Below, piece after piece: positions 50,701 through 63,100 of a stretch of 64,000 nt of DNA. The notes below the pieces were generated by a model. The model was given only the letters and a program-made list of their open reading frames with translations. It was not told the origin of the DNA and did no database searches. The DNA is taken from contig NW_025062478.1 of NCBI RefSeq assembly GCF_000002995.4, positions 12,830,001 through 12,894,000 on the forward strand. The letters run 5' to 3'. Origin of the DNA: Brugia malayi (taxonomy: Eukaryota > Nematoda > Chromadorea > Rhabditida > Onchocercidae). Numbering within the stretch: the stretch's first letter is position 1; every line of letters starts with the position of its first letter. Both the position numbers and the translations under genes were made by a program.

Positions 50701-51877
50701 TGAAATAAGCTTTTGTCTTTTCTTTTTTTTTTCGTTTATTTATTTATTGATTTTGAGCAATTTTTTGATTAATAAGCTTTTTTTTTTTTGAACAGTTAAG
50801 CTTAAATAAAAAGTAAAAGCAAACACTTTTTTTTGAAAAAAAAGACTTTTATTTAAAATTAGACGAAAAAATTTTATCAGAATTAAATGTAATTATTTTA
50901 ATATTAATAAGATATTACATATGTTATCTAATGCTATGTTTTTCTCTTATTTGTTTTTTTTTCCAAAAAAAAAAAAAGAAAATTTTAATATTATAATAAT
51001 CTAATAATTATTTAGCAATATTATTTTTAATTTTTTGTACATCTTTTTTAAAATTCTAGTTTTATTTCAAAAAATGAATGGTTCTAAAATTTTAAGTTTA
51101 AACTTTTTTAAATTTCAGCACCTCAAAGTTACATCAAAATTATCAGAAATTGTCAGTGATAATGCTACTAGTAGCTCTTCTACTATCACTGATTGTAATA
51201 CGATGAAAATGATATCAGAAGTAGCAATAGCAGATGAAGCATTATCAACTTTTCCAGTTATTTCTTCTTCTTTTATTAATTGGTTTGTTACTTTAATTTA
51301 CGCAAAATTCATCATTTAATTCTTATTTTCAAATTTGAAATAATTCTAATTTAATTAATTATCTAATCCTTTCATAAATTGTATATGTGTATATATTTAA
51401 TTCTACAACAAATATTTTAGCAAACAAGAACAGTTCGCCTTATCATTGATAAATTCATCCGCTGATAATATCGCATTAGAAGCTGGAAAGGAAGGATCAT
51501 TATCAGAAATGACTGAAATATCATCAAATGATAACACTAATCAGTTCATGAGATTGAACACAATCGATGAGACAATTGAAGCTGTTATAGCAAATGGAAA
51601 TGAAAATTCCATTAATAAAATGGGTAAAAATAATTGTAATAATAATAATAGTAATAATGATAATAATGATAATAATAGTACTGGTAGGAATAACAATAAT
51701 AATGATGGCAATAATAATAATAGTGATGGTAATGATAATAATATCAGTAACAAGAGTAATTATAATGGTAGTAATATCATTATTAGTGACAATAGTAATA
51801 ACATTAATAATAATAGCAATAATTATGATAATAATAGCATCAGTAATCATAAGAATAACAATAATATCATTACGTGA
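43025..51877 (+). CDS. Three-finger C2HC/C2H2 zinc-finger protein with Ser, Gln and Asn tracts, 12 exons, 803 aa
   Basis: Exons 43025-43471, 44146-44245, 45325-45437, 46054-46130, 46373-46683, 47464-47595, 48551-48681, 49412-49481, 49701-49963, 50548-50694, 51119-51282 and 51421-51877 join in one frame. Residues about 66-118 form a Ser/Ala tract and 275-306 a Gln/Leu tract. Finger 1 is C366-X2-C369-X12-H382-X6-C389. Finger 2 is C426-X2-C429-X13-H443-X3-C447. Finger 3 is C538-X2-C541-X12-H554-X4-H559. Fingers 2 and 3 share YKGN(I/M)(R/K)RH, each with an intron exactly between YK and GN. The last about 90 residues are an Asn-rich tract. A sequence-specific DNA- or RNA-binding regulator is likely. 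I cannot assign it to a named nematode gene. Codons are extremely AT-rich. Introns reach about 1.2 kb. Confidence 0.82.
43205..43420 (+). repeat. Coding (TCA)n microsatellite
   Basis: TCA/TCG/GCA triplets inside exon 1 of the zinc-finger gene encode its Ser/Ala tract. The same DNA gives long open frames on the minus strand (Asp-rich and Met-rich), which are shadows. Confidence 0.9.
46236..46297. repeat. Perfect 31-bp tandem duplication in an intron
   Basis: The 31-bp unit starting ATATCTATAAAATATCTAT is present twice without change in intron 4 of the zinc-finger gene. Confidence 0.9.
46459..46542 (+). repeat. Coding (CAA)n microsatellite
   Basis: CAA triplets with a few TTA and CAG interruptions encode the poly-Gln/Leu tract of the zinc-finger protein. 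The LQLQ linker block occurs twice, showing segmental as well as single-codon expansion. Confidence 0.9.
50441..50502. repeat. Perfect 31-bp tandem duplication in an intron
   Basis: The unit GTAACAAAGAAACGATAAAT plus GTTGCAATTTT is present twice without change in intron 9 of the zinc-finger gene. Confidence 0.92.
51628..51870 (+). repeat. Coding (AAT)n-type microsatellite
   Basis: AAT, GAT, AGT and ATC triplets in the last exon encode the Asn-rich C-terminal tract of the zinc-finger protein. Other frames across it are open by composition only. Confidence 0.85.
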
Positions 51878-51936
51878 TAATTGATATTATTCACAGTGAC
51901 AGTAACTGTTCATAGTTTCCTGAATTAATGATTATT

Positions 51937-51942
51937 AATAAA
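51937..51942 (+). terminator. AATAAA polyadenylation signal
   Basis: Lies 60 nt after the stop of the zinc-finger gene, a normal distance for a nematode 3' end. Confidence 0.65.
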
Positions 51943-54900
51943 TGAATGATAATCTTTAATTTACATATTTTATTCTTGTGATCTTTTTTAAAAAAAATGC
52001 TTAACAGAGAAAAAAAAGAAAGAAAGAAATTAGTTCGAATAATTAATAAAATTAGCACATGAGATTTTTTCCTTTTCCAAAATTTAATTCCAATAAATTA
52101 TTTTATTATTATTATTATTATTATGATTATAATAATAATTATTATTATTCCTGCTACTTTTATTACTATTATTTTCTGCCAACTTCATTTTCTTCCTTCA
52201 TTTCATCAAATTTAGTTTTGCTTTATTAATTATCATTGAATATTTTGTGATTGTTGTTGTTATGATGCATAAATTTAGCAATTTAGAGAAAAAAGACACA
52301 ATATATTCTAAAATATATATTCATTAGCATATCGAATAATGAAACTTAAATAATTATAATAATTATTAATAATCTTTAAAGAATTTATAAAATTAGAAAG
52401 ATAAATTTGTCTAGAAATGATTATGATCATAATTGATATTAATAATTATGAACGATTTCTTTTCATTCATATTATAATTATCAATTACCTTTACCCTCGT
52501 CTGATATCATTACCTCTATGATTTCTTTTTATTTTATCTCTCCAATTTATTATCACTTCCTTCATTGGTTTATTCCTGCTAATAATATTATATGTCTAAT
52601 GAAACTCTTTTATTAAAAAAAAAGAAAACCACTTCGTACATTTACTAGACACAAAAAAATTTTAATGAATTTCATTATTTTATGTTTCAAAAACTATACA
52701 AATGAAAATATGAATAATAAATTATTAATTTCTCCAAATTTTGTCAAAAAAAGTTTCTTCATTCCTATTTGAAAATTTTTTCATGAAATACTTTTTGTTA
52801 TTCATTTTAAAATACTTATTTACAAAAAAGTAATTGCATAAATATGTTGTTTGTTTGATTTTGTCTTGAAATTTCAGTAATGAAAGTGCGCAAAATTAGC
52901 AAATAATTTATATTGGGTTTCTTTCAAGTCTTTCAGTTTCTTTTTTTTTTTCTTTACTTTATCCTATGATTCATGCTTAATAATTCATTGTTATTTCATT
53001 ATTTTAATTTTTTGTATGAACTGCCTTATGTTAATTACTCTCATATACTTACTGACAGCATTATTCATTGATTTCTTTTTTTGAAAATTCTTCATCAATA
53101 AATCTTCCTACAGCTGCAGCAGCATTTTCGGACGAAAAGAAAGTGAAAATTCATATTTTCATTACCAAATTCGATTATGCCAAAGAACGGTACACACAGA
53201 CAACACGCGCACACGTAACGTAAGTACACACCACACACGCAAATCGACGCACCACTTTTTACTGACAGAAACCACACCCATCATTATTATCGCAATCGTT
53301 GTCACATATCGAGACCAGAAATTTCACGGTTAATTTTTCAAGATCTTTGGTTTGCTGCCTTTCAGACCATGCCGTAGTGTTAGGTAACAATGATAGTAGT
53401 TGGTGCAGCGGTATGAAAATCTTCATCTTACACCCATTTTTTTCCTTTGCTATTCCGCAGTGCATTTCATTTCAGGATATGTTGCATGAAATGAAGCATG
53501 AAATAGTGAATCTCATTTGACTAGCTTCTTATGTATATTTTGTTATCATATAAGGGTGGATGAGAGGTTGTTGAAGGATTTTACGGAATATGATAAAATC
53601 ATATGGGATAGCTTTTATTAATAGTTTCGAAAGCTTTTTGGTAGTATATGTTTTTTTTCGTAAGACTAATATATCAATTTTAAGTATACAAAAAAGGCAA
53701 ACTTGAGTTAGAAATTTCGCATTAGATATGGAAAGATTTTCAAGTTAAAAAAAAAAGTATGTAATCATGAAAATAATTAAGGGAATTTATTATTTATTAT
53801 CTTAATAAACTAGTTTCTGACCTGTAGTAATAAGCAAGTTTTGAAATTATAAAGTAGGCAATTGTGTTTTTATCCTTGATAATATATATATTGCTGCTCT
53901 TCTCTATTCTAGCACTTGCAATGCTAACTTGTCACTTTTCCATATTGCATTTTCGCAGCAGTTCGTAGAATTTGTTGATATTCACTAGAATCAGTGATAC
54001 TACAAATACTGATAGTCAAATAGAATATGGCATTATTCAACAATTTTTTTATCTCTTCCATCACATACTGTTAGGGTACCAATATCACTCTTATCATCCG
54101 GTCCATTATCATCATAAAATGATTATCAAATTGATTTTCACATCTAACTCATACTTCACGTAACCTTGCACTTTTGATCGGGTGAAGGGTTTAAATCAAC
54201 TTCAATTCGGAATTCGATCAGTTTTAATGACTGTTATAGAAATTCCACAACACCTTTTCTATACTGCTCTTTTTTTGGCAATGAACGTTGCGATTTCGTA
54301 AAATTTGTTTCTCCAGTAGCATAGAAATCACCGATGGCTTTGTGTCTGAACTTGATGAACTCACTCAAATCAGATCGACTCAGCAATGTAATTATGTGAA
54401 ATCCAGAATGGAAGATCTAATAAATATGTGAACCCTAGAACAGAAGATCCAGAGAGGCAGATTCAAAGATGTTTGTTAATTTTCGAGATGCATTATCAGA
54501 TGAAAATTCATTTTGAAAACCATCTCAGTCTATTCTTAAATCAGATGACCGCCTCTATATTATCTTCAGTTTATACCAAGTTTTCACACTTGAAATAATG
54601 AATATAAGCAGATATGAGTTAGAAAATTCGGTCCTGATATAGAACATATCCCTTTCAGAAACTCTCAGAAGCAGCGGTTTTATTTAATTCACAATGATAT
54701 CAGGCTGACAAGGACGTCTGAACATCGAATTTTGATGTTCCAAGAAATTATGCAAGATTGTTTAACAACGAAAGTGTGAGTAATGAAAGCATTAGTTTAT
54801 TAGTAAGACCACTCAAAACTTTCAGTTCACCGAAAATATACCTAAACTCTGTGGGTAAGAAAAAAACTCCAAAAAAAAAGTGATTTCCTGTTTTTTTTTT

Positions 54901-55196
54901 TTTTTTTATGTGTAATTTTCACAAAATATCTAATAAGCAAAAAAAGCTCTGATTTTCTTACAATTACATTTCTAGATCTACCAGCACATTTGCAAATTGT
55001 TTAATTTATTTACATTTAGCTATTTTAGTATCTGAAGTGTTTCTTGGTGCAATTTATGTAAAAATTTTCACAAAATATAAATTTATTTACAAATCTGTAG
55101 ATTTCTGAAAATTCTCACCAGACAAACATTGGTTCTAAATCTTTTGATGAAAATGAAAGAAAATTGTGGGTTATTTGTTCACCATTTCAATTTTAC
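51943..55196. other. Intergenic region before the F-box gene
   Basis: The first kilobase is AT-rich with an ATT tract at 52102-52150. From about 53100 to 54850 the sequence is less AT-biased and more complex, with a CA/CACG-rich stretch at 53185-53260. No splice-consistent frame or motif was found. The 60-73 codon frames at 53095-53520 overlap on both strands and look accidental. It may hold the promoter of the downstream gene group or a decayed gene. Confidence 0.4.
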
Positions 55197-55206
55197 TCCT
55201 TTATAG
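55197..55206 (+). promoter_or_regulatory. Candidate acceptor abutting the F-box start codon
   Basis: CTCCTTTATAG is directly followed by ATG at 55207. No upstream coding exon was found, so a spliced leader may join right at the start codon. Confidence 0.45.
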
Positions 55207-55921
55207 ATGTCAACACTTCAAAACGAAAATGGAAACGATATCGTACAGGATGAATCCAAAGGATTGCTGTCACTTCTGGATGAAATTATCATTCATATAA
55301 TTGAAAAATTGAATTCCGAAGATATAGCTAATATAGCCGATACTTGCATTAGACTGCGAGAAGTTTGTGTTTAGAAAATTTACTTATTTAGCTTATTTTT
55401 TGTAAGTTCTGTTTTATCTCATGTTCATTTCGAAATGTATTTTGATCCTTTAAAGTAACTAATTTACTAAAATTCCAATTATTTTTGATTTCGACCACTC
55501 GCGTAATTGAAAATTTGATGTTTTCAATATATAGCTAATATAGCGGCATATTAGAGGAATTTTTCATTTGATAGCACGGAACACATTATTTATTTGCAAT
55601 ATATCTAAATAAACGATTCCTTTAGCGCTATCTGTTTGCACTGCTGTTATGTCTCATTGTGAAATATTTGAATAAACTGTAGTATCTTTTTGAATATGAA
55701 ATTATCGGAAGCAATTATTTGTCTTTTTTTTTTTTTTTTTGCATTTCGAAATCTCCAAAAAAAAAAAAAAAAAAAAGAGTTATTCATTCTAACTTCATTC
55801 TTCATACTTTAAGTTTGTTTTTTGTTTTTTTTTTTTTCAGATTGTACGAAAAATGACGGCAGGTGATGAAAGTTTATCCGATTTCAGCATTGAAAGCATT
55901 GATGAATTGGATTGCAAATAA
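55207..55921 (+). CDS. Minimal F-box protein, 78 aa
   Basis: Two exons, 55207-55362 and 55841-55921, join in phase 0. Residues about 20-55 match the F-box pattern: a leading Leu cluster, LLDEIIIHIIEKL, then NSEDIANIADTC and RLREIV at the end. F-boxes bind Skp1 and recruit substrates to SCF ubiquitin ligases. Here there is no room for a substrate-binding domain. The box is followed only by an acidic Ser-rich tail (DESLSDFSIESIDELD). It may act as an adaptor or competitor, or be a relic of a longer protein, or further exons may be missing from this model. An AATAAA lies about 60 nt after the stop, which supports a genuine 3' end. It is the first of three same-strand genes. Confidence 0.68.
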
Positions 55922-55982
55922 AAACAACTGCATAATCTTTTCTTGATTTTTAATGATTTTAATTGATATTAAGTATGCTGTA

Positions 55983-55988
55983 AATAAA
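55983..55988 (+). terminator. AATAAA polyadenylation signal
   Basis: Lies 61 nt after the F-box stop codon. Confidence 0.6.
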
Positions 55989-56840
55989 ATATAATTTTTA
56001 AACTAGAGGAACTGATGTTGTTATGTTACATCGGTATTCCTATATATTATGTATTGTTATCTTAATGTCATTTAATTAACAGTATAATTAATATCAATCA
56101 TCTTAATCTTTGCTTCCAACTTCTTGCATTAACATTTGCTGGCATATTTTTTTAATCAACAAATAATAAGTGCTAAACAAGTCAAAACTTTACACAAGTT
56201 TTATATTTGATGGTATTGTTTGTGAAGTCTGTTATTTACTGATTTTGCGGATTAAATGTTCGTTTAAATACTTTGTGTTTGCTACAAAATGTAAATTAGC
56301 ACTTTTTATCCCATAATTCGTGTTTACATCTAAAAATTACATCTCATGTATGCAATTTATTGTGCTAATTTTGCAATAAAATTTATCAATATTTGTGTTT
56401 CATTTGATATAATGTATCTAGCTGTATTTAGCACTGTGTCACGTTTTATTTGAATATTTCATTTGTAAATGTTAAAAATTTTTAGGCTGATCTGTTATTG
56501 ATTCATCTAGAATATTAATCTCGTAAGAATACTAGTCAGTTCTGATTACAGTTTTAGAACATTCACTTCATTCAAAATGAATTTCAGATTTTCTTATAGA
56601 GAGTTATTATAGAATCCTATGAGCATTGCAAAATAACTTAACTGTTATATAACTCGAAATCTAACAGTTACTTGTTGAACTTACGCTTGAAACTTTCACA
56701 TGATACTTATAAAATTATCTTCTTATGCCGCTGTAAGATATCTTTTTTAACCTATATTTTCAAAATAATATAACAGCATTACGAATTTTTTAAATGAAAG
56801 TTTTTTAAAGTTTTCATAATTTTCTTTTTTTTTTTTTTAT
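55989..56840. other. Spacer between F-box and ePHD genes
   Basis: About 0.85 kb of moderately complex AT-rich DNA with no supported exon. The length is longer than in a tight Caenorhabditis operon but would be tolerable for a loose one. Confidence 0.4.
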
Positions 56841-56845
56841 TACAG
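56826..56845 (+). promoter_or_regulatory. Candidate acceptor abutting the ePHD start codon
   Basis: A T-rich tract ending TTATTACAG runs directly into ATG at 56846. It could be a spliced-leader site or an internal acceptor after an unseen 5' exon. Confidence 0.5.
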
Positions 56846-59105
56846 ATGCGGAAGGTGCCAGCTAATGTAGCAAATGATGGTAAAGCTAAGAAGAGAAAGA
56901 AAATGAAACGGAAGAAAAATCATACTGTAAAAGAAGTAGCTAGCGAAGATGAACTCGTCAAAAATCGATTAAATGCAAAATTTAAAATGAAAACACAACG
57001 ATCAAATGATGATGGTATGCCATGTCTAAGACTGACTAAAAGTAAGCATTCGTATCATTTCCTCATTTTTTGAATATCTTGTTAAATCATTCCTGTTTAA
57101 TCGACTTGTTCATTTGGAACTATCAATAATTATTAGCTAAAATGATTCGAATGTTCTATATGATATTATATGTGTTAACAAGTTATGATTATGCTATCAA
57201 TATAATTGTACCGGAATCATTTATTCTCGATTATTTGCTTTCGATTTATTGGTGCTAAGCTTTTAGCAACTTTTACTTAAGCTTCTCTGAAGTTAATCTT
57301 AGTCTTTCTTTGCATTAGATATTAATTGTTAGTAAGAAACATTTACTAATTATATTTAACAGAACTGCTTAATATAATACAGATTTTTCTTTTTTTTTTT
57401 TTTGTTGACAATAATTATTACATTTATTTTATCGGTGGTTATTTCAGGATGTTTTTAGAAATAGTTAATTCGAGAATTTCAAAATAATTTTCTAAATGTT
57501 TATTGTTTTATAGAAGAACAAATGGTGGTGAAGAATGGCGAAAAACATGATGTTTTATTGAAGAGAAGTCAAGAAGCGTTGTTAAATCGTTTAAATCAAG
57601 TAAGAAGATTACTTGATATTTACTTGTTAGCCATGCCAGATGATCTAGAAGACTTTTTGTAATACCCATTCAGCTATTTATTTTTCGTTTATTTGCTGGT
57701 TAGACTATATTTTTTGAGTTTCATTTTAGATTTCACTTTTCATTTTGTTTTTTCGGTCTATTTTTAACTTTATTAGGTTGAGTGTAACGAACTAAAAATA
57801 GTAACTCGATGGAAATGTGCTCTTTGTCAACAACGTACTTTACGCTCTGTCTTGGGTGATCTATTCGGTCCATACTTTATACGATTAAATGGAAATTATT
57901 GGCCTACACATTTGGCTAAGAAACCACAAAAAATAAATGAGCAAGTTGGTTATTGCTAAAAAATTCAAGTTTCTAAAAAATATATATGAAATTTTGTCGG
58001 TTTTCTTTTTTTTTTTTTTTCTTCTATAAAATTCTCCCTTCCCTATAGCTTTGGTTCTATACTTATAATGAAGTAGTTGCGGGTTTTATTGTGACAAATA
58101 TTTTTCTTGTTTATCATTTGATGAAAAATGACGTATATTAAATCAGTACATCATACTTAAGGGATACCCTAATATAAGTACTGAATGGAAAAAGCATGAC
58201 ATTCTATAAATGAAGAGGAAATATTCATTTTAATCGTAAATCATTTTTTTGTTAAAATCACTTTAGACTGAATTATATTGCGATATTTGGCTTCATGGTC
58301 CATGTGCTCTAACTGCACCTGGTATATATCTGGTCGGTAATCAACTTGACGGACTGGAAACAAAAATTGGTGCTTTTTGGGCACAGGTTTTGAAATTTAT
58401 TCACTTTTTGAAGAACAGTTCTCTAGTAAATATTGGTCAAAAGAAATGACGTTAATTAAGTATAATCAGATAGTTATAATTATGTACCAACATAAATTTT
58501 AATTTTCGTTTTTTTTTTTTTTTTTAAAGTTCAGTTTAAATTAGCTCCAGTAAATTTTTAGATTTGTAATGAATTAAATTAAAGGGAGAAAATAAACTAT
58601 ACTACCTTTTACTTTATTTCTGTTTATGTCTTTGTTCCTTTCCTTTTTATGATGGTAATAAAATAATAAAATTTCTATAGCACTGTGCTGTATGCTCTAA
58701 AGAAGGTGCAGCAATTGAAAATCGCGGCAAATATTATCATTTTCCATGCGCTCTACAAAAAGGTTCCGATCATTTAATTTTTATCTCAAATATACGTGTT
58801 TATTTTATTTGACTTTTACTAGATGCCATGATTGTGACTCATCCTTCGTAACTTTACAACCATTACCCTCAATTGTATATTTTCTCCGAAGTTTTCTAAA
58901 ATAATAAAATCTCAAACTTAGGAAATATTGTATTTCAATGATGAATATATTTGATTTTTTTTTTTGCCATTTGTTTACTGTAATCTAATTTTAGGTTTAA
59001 TTTTTTTATATTTATTATGAATAATTGCACAATTCATTTCAGATATCGAAGCATGATTCATGCAGAAAAAGTGATTTTGTTTTGGAAATTTCCTGTGATA
59101 CTTGA
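56846..59105 (+). CDS. RAI1/TCF20-like extended-PHD protein, short form, 221 or about 249 aa
   Basis: Exons 56846-57041, 57514-57599, 57777-57944, 58267-58386 and 58681-58762 share one frame. A last exon from 59043 gives either DIEA and a stop at 59056, or, if the donor after 58797 is used, a longer tail ending at 59105. Residues 14-25 are a Lys/Arg nuclear-localisation-like run. Residues 106-128 (WKCALC ... GDLFGPYF) match the start of the ePHD of RAI1 and TCF20. WLHGPCAL (158-165), GIYLV (169-173) and HCAVC ... GAAI, then YYHFPCAL (208-215), follow in the same order as in that family. First-knuckle ligands C108, C111, H160 and C163 are present. In the second part C192, C195, H210 and C213 are present, but the usual Cys pair between GAAI and YYHF is replaced by ENRG. 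The vertebrate proteins are about 1,900 residues; this one is essentially only the domain. A nucleosome- or chromatin-binding role is inferred from the family. Confidence 0.76.
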
Positions 59106-60145
59106 ATATTTTGAAATTAAAAGATTTCCTTTTTACTATTTCTGGAATTGTTTTTAAATCTCTGATCTCTGATCTTCATTTATTTATTCGTTGTTTATTA
59201 GTACTGTTTTGTTTAATTTCTGTTTTTTTTTTTTTTATGATATATAATATTTAAAATGCTGCGAAGTTTTTTTTTTTTTTTGCAGAAATTTAATGAATTC
59301 TCAAAGTGATGGATCATATTTTACGTCATATGTTTTATCATCATATGTAAGATATAAGTGAAATTTTGATGAATATTTCTTCCTTTTTTTTGAAATCTTA
59401 TCACTTTTATTAACAAGTTATGTCATAAATAACTATTGAAAGTATCGTAGAAAACTTTGACAGCATCTAATAATTGAAATTAGCAATTTCAATTATTTCT
59501 ATTCTTCAAACTTTCCAAAAAAAACGGAAGAAAAGATAATGAATGTTTCTTATTGTTACATTTTTGTTTGTTTGTTTTTTTTTTTTTGTAAGTGTTAATG
59601 CCTTTCATATTAATATTTTGTATAAACTATGCTTTGTTTCAAAAATTATTCATGAAATAATAAACTTACATTTATATCTCCAACACTATTAATATTTTAA
59701 ACTTCTTGACACCAATCTTTTCGGCAATATAATTTGAGGTAATTTGAGAAATGAATATTCACATCACCATATCAATTTTAGTTTTTCTTTTTTTATTCTT
59801 AGTGTGATTGAGTCTTTTTTTTTTCTTTAATTTCACATTTAGCGAAAAAAATAAATAAATGAACAAAGAACAAAAGGGAGGCAAGAGGTAAATATTGTTT
59901 TTAGTATTAATTTTATTTATTATTTTCTTAATTAATGAATGAAACTTACCAGCAGACATTTCTATTGTTTTCTTTCTCACTAAACAAGTGAAATCAATAA
60001 TTTTTTGATGAAAATTTGCATATTACCAAGGAATTATATGCAAATTTCCTCTACTATAAAAGCCAATCATTCACAAAAATTTCTCACATTTGCAAGAATC
60101 GGTCAGTTCATTGCGAACGTATCTATATTGATTGAGATTTTAATA
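59106..60145. other. Spacer between ePHD and NYN genes
   Basis: About 1 kb, AT-rich, presumably the 3' UTR of the ePHD gene and the 5' region of the NYN gene. A possible acceptor, CGGTCAG, ends near 60115. A frame open from 60005 is continuous with the NYN start exon, so an earlier start is possible. Confidence 0.4.
59659..59664 (+). terminator. AATAAA polyadenylation signal
   Basis: An AATAAA about 550-600 nt after the ePHD stop codon, the first clean one noticed downstream of either 3' model. Confidence 0.4.
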
Positions 60146-63100
60146 ATGGAAAAAAATAATGCTAAAGTAAGTTTATTGTTGAAATTAGCAAAAAAAAAAA
60201 AAAAAGAAATAATTTGAAATTGTAAATATAATTACCATTTTTTTTCTCAGTCATATTAAAATTTCATTTAAATATTTTGAAGAAATTTTTTTTTTCCTTT
60301 TTTGTGTTTGTTATTACAATTTTTTTAATGAACAAATGAAAGAATTGAATTATGTATTTACTAAAAATTAATTCTATATTTATTAAATTTTTGAAATTTA
60401 GATTTTTTCTCAAATAAATTGAAATCAAAAAGAAATAAGCAAAATTATTCGACGAATGTTAGCAAATTTTAGGATCTACAAGCAGTGGACAAAGCAACAT
60501 ATGAATTACAAGAAAAAGTTATTGCTGTCATATGGGATTGGATATCAGTTCAAGTACCACTTGATAAAATTAGCTTATTTATTAGTAAAGTTAGTCATTT
60601 ATAAAATTTGACAAAAATTTTAAATTCTATCATTCAATACACACAATATTTGTTTATACATAAATTTTAAAAAAAAAAAAATACATAAATTTTTTTAAAA
60701 AAAAAAAAAAAAAAAAACATAAACATAAATTTTTCTCAATTTTCCATTCTAATTTTGCGAATTTTTTTTTATTATAAATTTATTATTCACACATTAAAGC
60801 ATTTTTATATTTAAAAAAATATTTCCTTGCAGTAAAATAGAGTAAATTTAATAATTTAACAAAAGTTTTACTTTACTCCTCGAACTAATTTATATAATTA
60901 ATTCACTTATGCTATTATTATACATTACTTTGTTGCAACATACAATTGAGAATTTCATTTTTTTTTTTGAAATAGTTTTTTAATCTAACTGATGAAATAT
61001 CGGTTTTTAATTCTCAACTTCAATTCACATTTATTGGATTATTTATAAGCAAATTTAAATTTACATATATTTAGTTATTTATAAGCCAACTTAAGTTGAT
61101 AACATTCAGTTATGTGTTAACCAATTTAAGTTCATCTATATTCAATTACACAATACTAATTTAAGTTTATATATATATATATATGACAACCAATTTAAAT
61201 TCATTTATGTTTAAACTATTTGTTATCAGTACTTGATTATTTCATATTAAATAATGATATCATCAGCTTATGCTATTTAATTAATAAATTCGAACATTCC
61301 TTTTCCACGATAATATTTCTAAACAATTATGAATCATAAATTTTTACAAGTATTAAATATTTTCAAAAGAAAAGGAAAAAAATTTTTTTTTTTACTATCA
61401 TTTAGAATATGAAATAATATTTTCTAGCTAATATCTAAAATAATTCATATCTTCAAGCTTCCTTTTTTTAATAATAATAATAATAATCTCATATTAGTCT
61501 TGCAATTTTTAAACAAATTGTCAAATTTTTAATTTAATTTAATTTTTTCTAAATTTCCACTTTATAATATATTTGTTTTAGATTCGTTCTACTGTTGTAG
61601 AAAATTTGGATGAATATTATCCACGTGAATGTGCTTTTGTGGTTTATTGTGATGCTCGTTTTACGCCACCTGTTATAACTCGTGAACTGGCAAAATCAAC
61701 GGTTTATATTTCCGGTTTTTAAAAAATTAATTTTCTGAATTAATTTTTTTTTTTAAAATCCAATTATATAAATATAATTCATTTCTTTCTTGAATGGAAA
61801 GCTATTTTTTTTTACTCTTTAATTAATTAAATTATAATAGTAATTTTATATATTTAGACAAATTTAATCTAATTTCTTTCCAATAAGTAACAAAAAAAAT
61901 GAAATACTAACATTATTATCATAGGTAGAATTATCTGTGATATTTTTGTTATCAGTTAAGAAATGATATATGACATTGAGATGAATTTTATATGATTTAA
62001 TTGTTACATCAATTGATAATTGTTTCATTAAATTTTGTTTTAGTCTAAAACATTATAATTCTTTTGACAATAAAAAAAATAACCTTTAGTTATAATTAAT
62101 TTAAAAAATAAGTTTAAAATAAATATTTCAATTTTTACCACTGGGAAAATTGATAAATTTTGTTTATCTTAATTTGATCAATGTAATAATTTTGTCATTA
62201 TGCAAATATTAATTTAAAAAAAAGAAAAATCGTTAGTAAATTTAATAATATATTAGTTTGATCTATTTATTTTCCTTATCTTTTCAAATATTTTTTATCA
62301 TACTTTAGAATAAGTAACATAAATAATTTTATTTTTTACATAAATGTAAAATATCGAAAATTTTTTTAAAAAACAATAAATTTATATGAAAAATATCTTT
62401 TTAAATAGGCATATTTAATGGAAAAATAATGGAAAAAAGAAAGAACAACGAAATAAAAGCAATGAAAAAATTAATAGAATGAAGAAAAAGTTAAAATAAA
62501 ATTAAATACAATTTTTTACAGTTTAAATATAAAATCTATAAACATAAGCGATTTTACATATAATTTAGCATAAATGTAAAATATAGAAAATTATAAGTAA
62601 TAGTAAATTCTATATGAATAATATAAAATTTTGAAAAAACATTTTTTTTTTGGAAAGTTTTTATCATAAATATATATAAATTTTGTAATGATTTGAATAA
62701 AATATTTGATTATTAAAAAAAGAAAAAATGAAAAAATAATATTAATTATTAGAATGTGGACATAAATCACATCGAATCAAATGAATCGTCCTGGGCTATT
62801 TGTAAAAAATTACATCGTTTTCACAGTGATTACGATCCTGGTATAATTGCGCTTATCTCTGGTAAATTTTGTTTTTTTTTTAAGGAAAAAATAAAATGAT
62901 ATTTTAAAAATTTTCAATAATTTCAATAGTTTATCACTCATTATAAAATAAAGAAAAAAAAATATAAAAAATAAAAAAAATGTAGATAAAATTTTTTAAA
63001 AAAAGAAGAAAAATATAAAAAAAATAGAGAGAAAATTTAAAAAGAATTAAAAATTTTCATTTCTTCTTTCTTTTTTCTTTTTGAAAGTAAAAAAAAAAAA

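Noticed and set aside
51524..51884. Ile-rich, Leu-rich and alternative-frame ORFs over the last zinc-finger exon
   Set aside because: They are by-products of the AAT-type triplet repeat. The called frame is the only one continuous with the upstream exons.
53095..53520. Overlapping 60-73 codon frames on both strands near the CA-rich stretch
   Set aside because: Open in both directions, with no splice continuity to the F-box gene and no recognisable motif.
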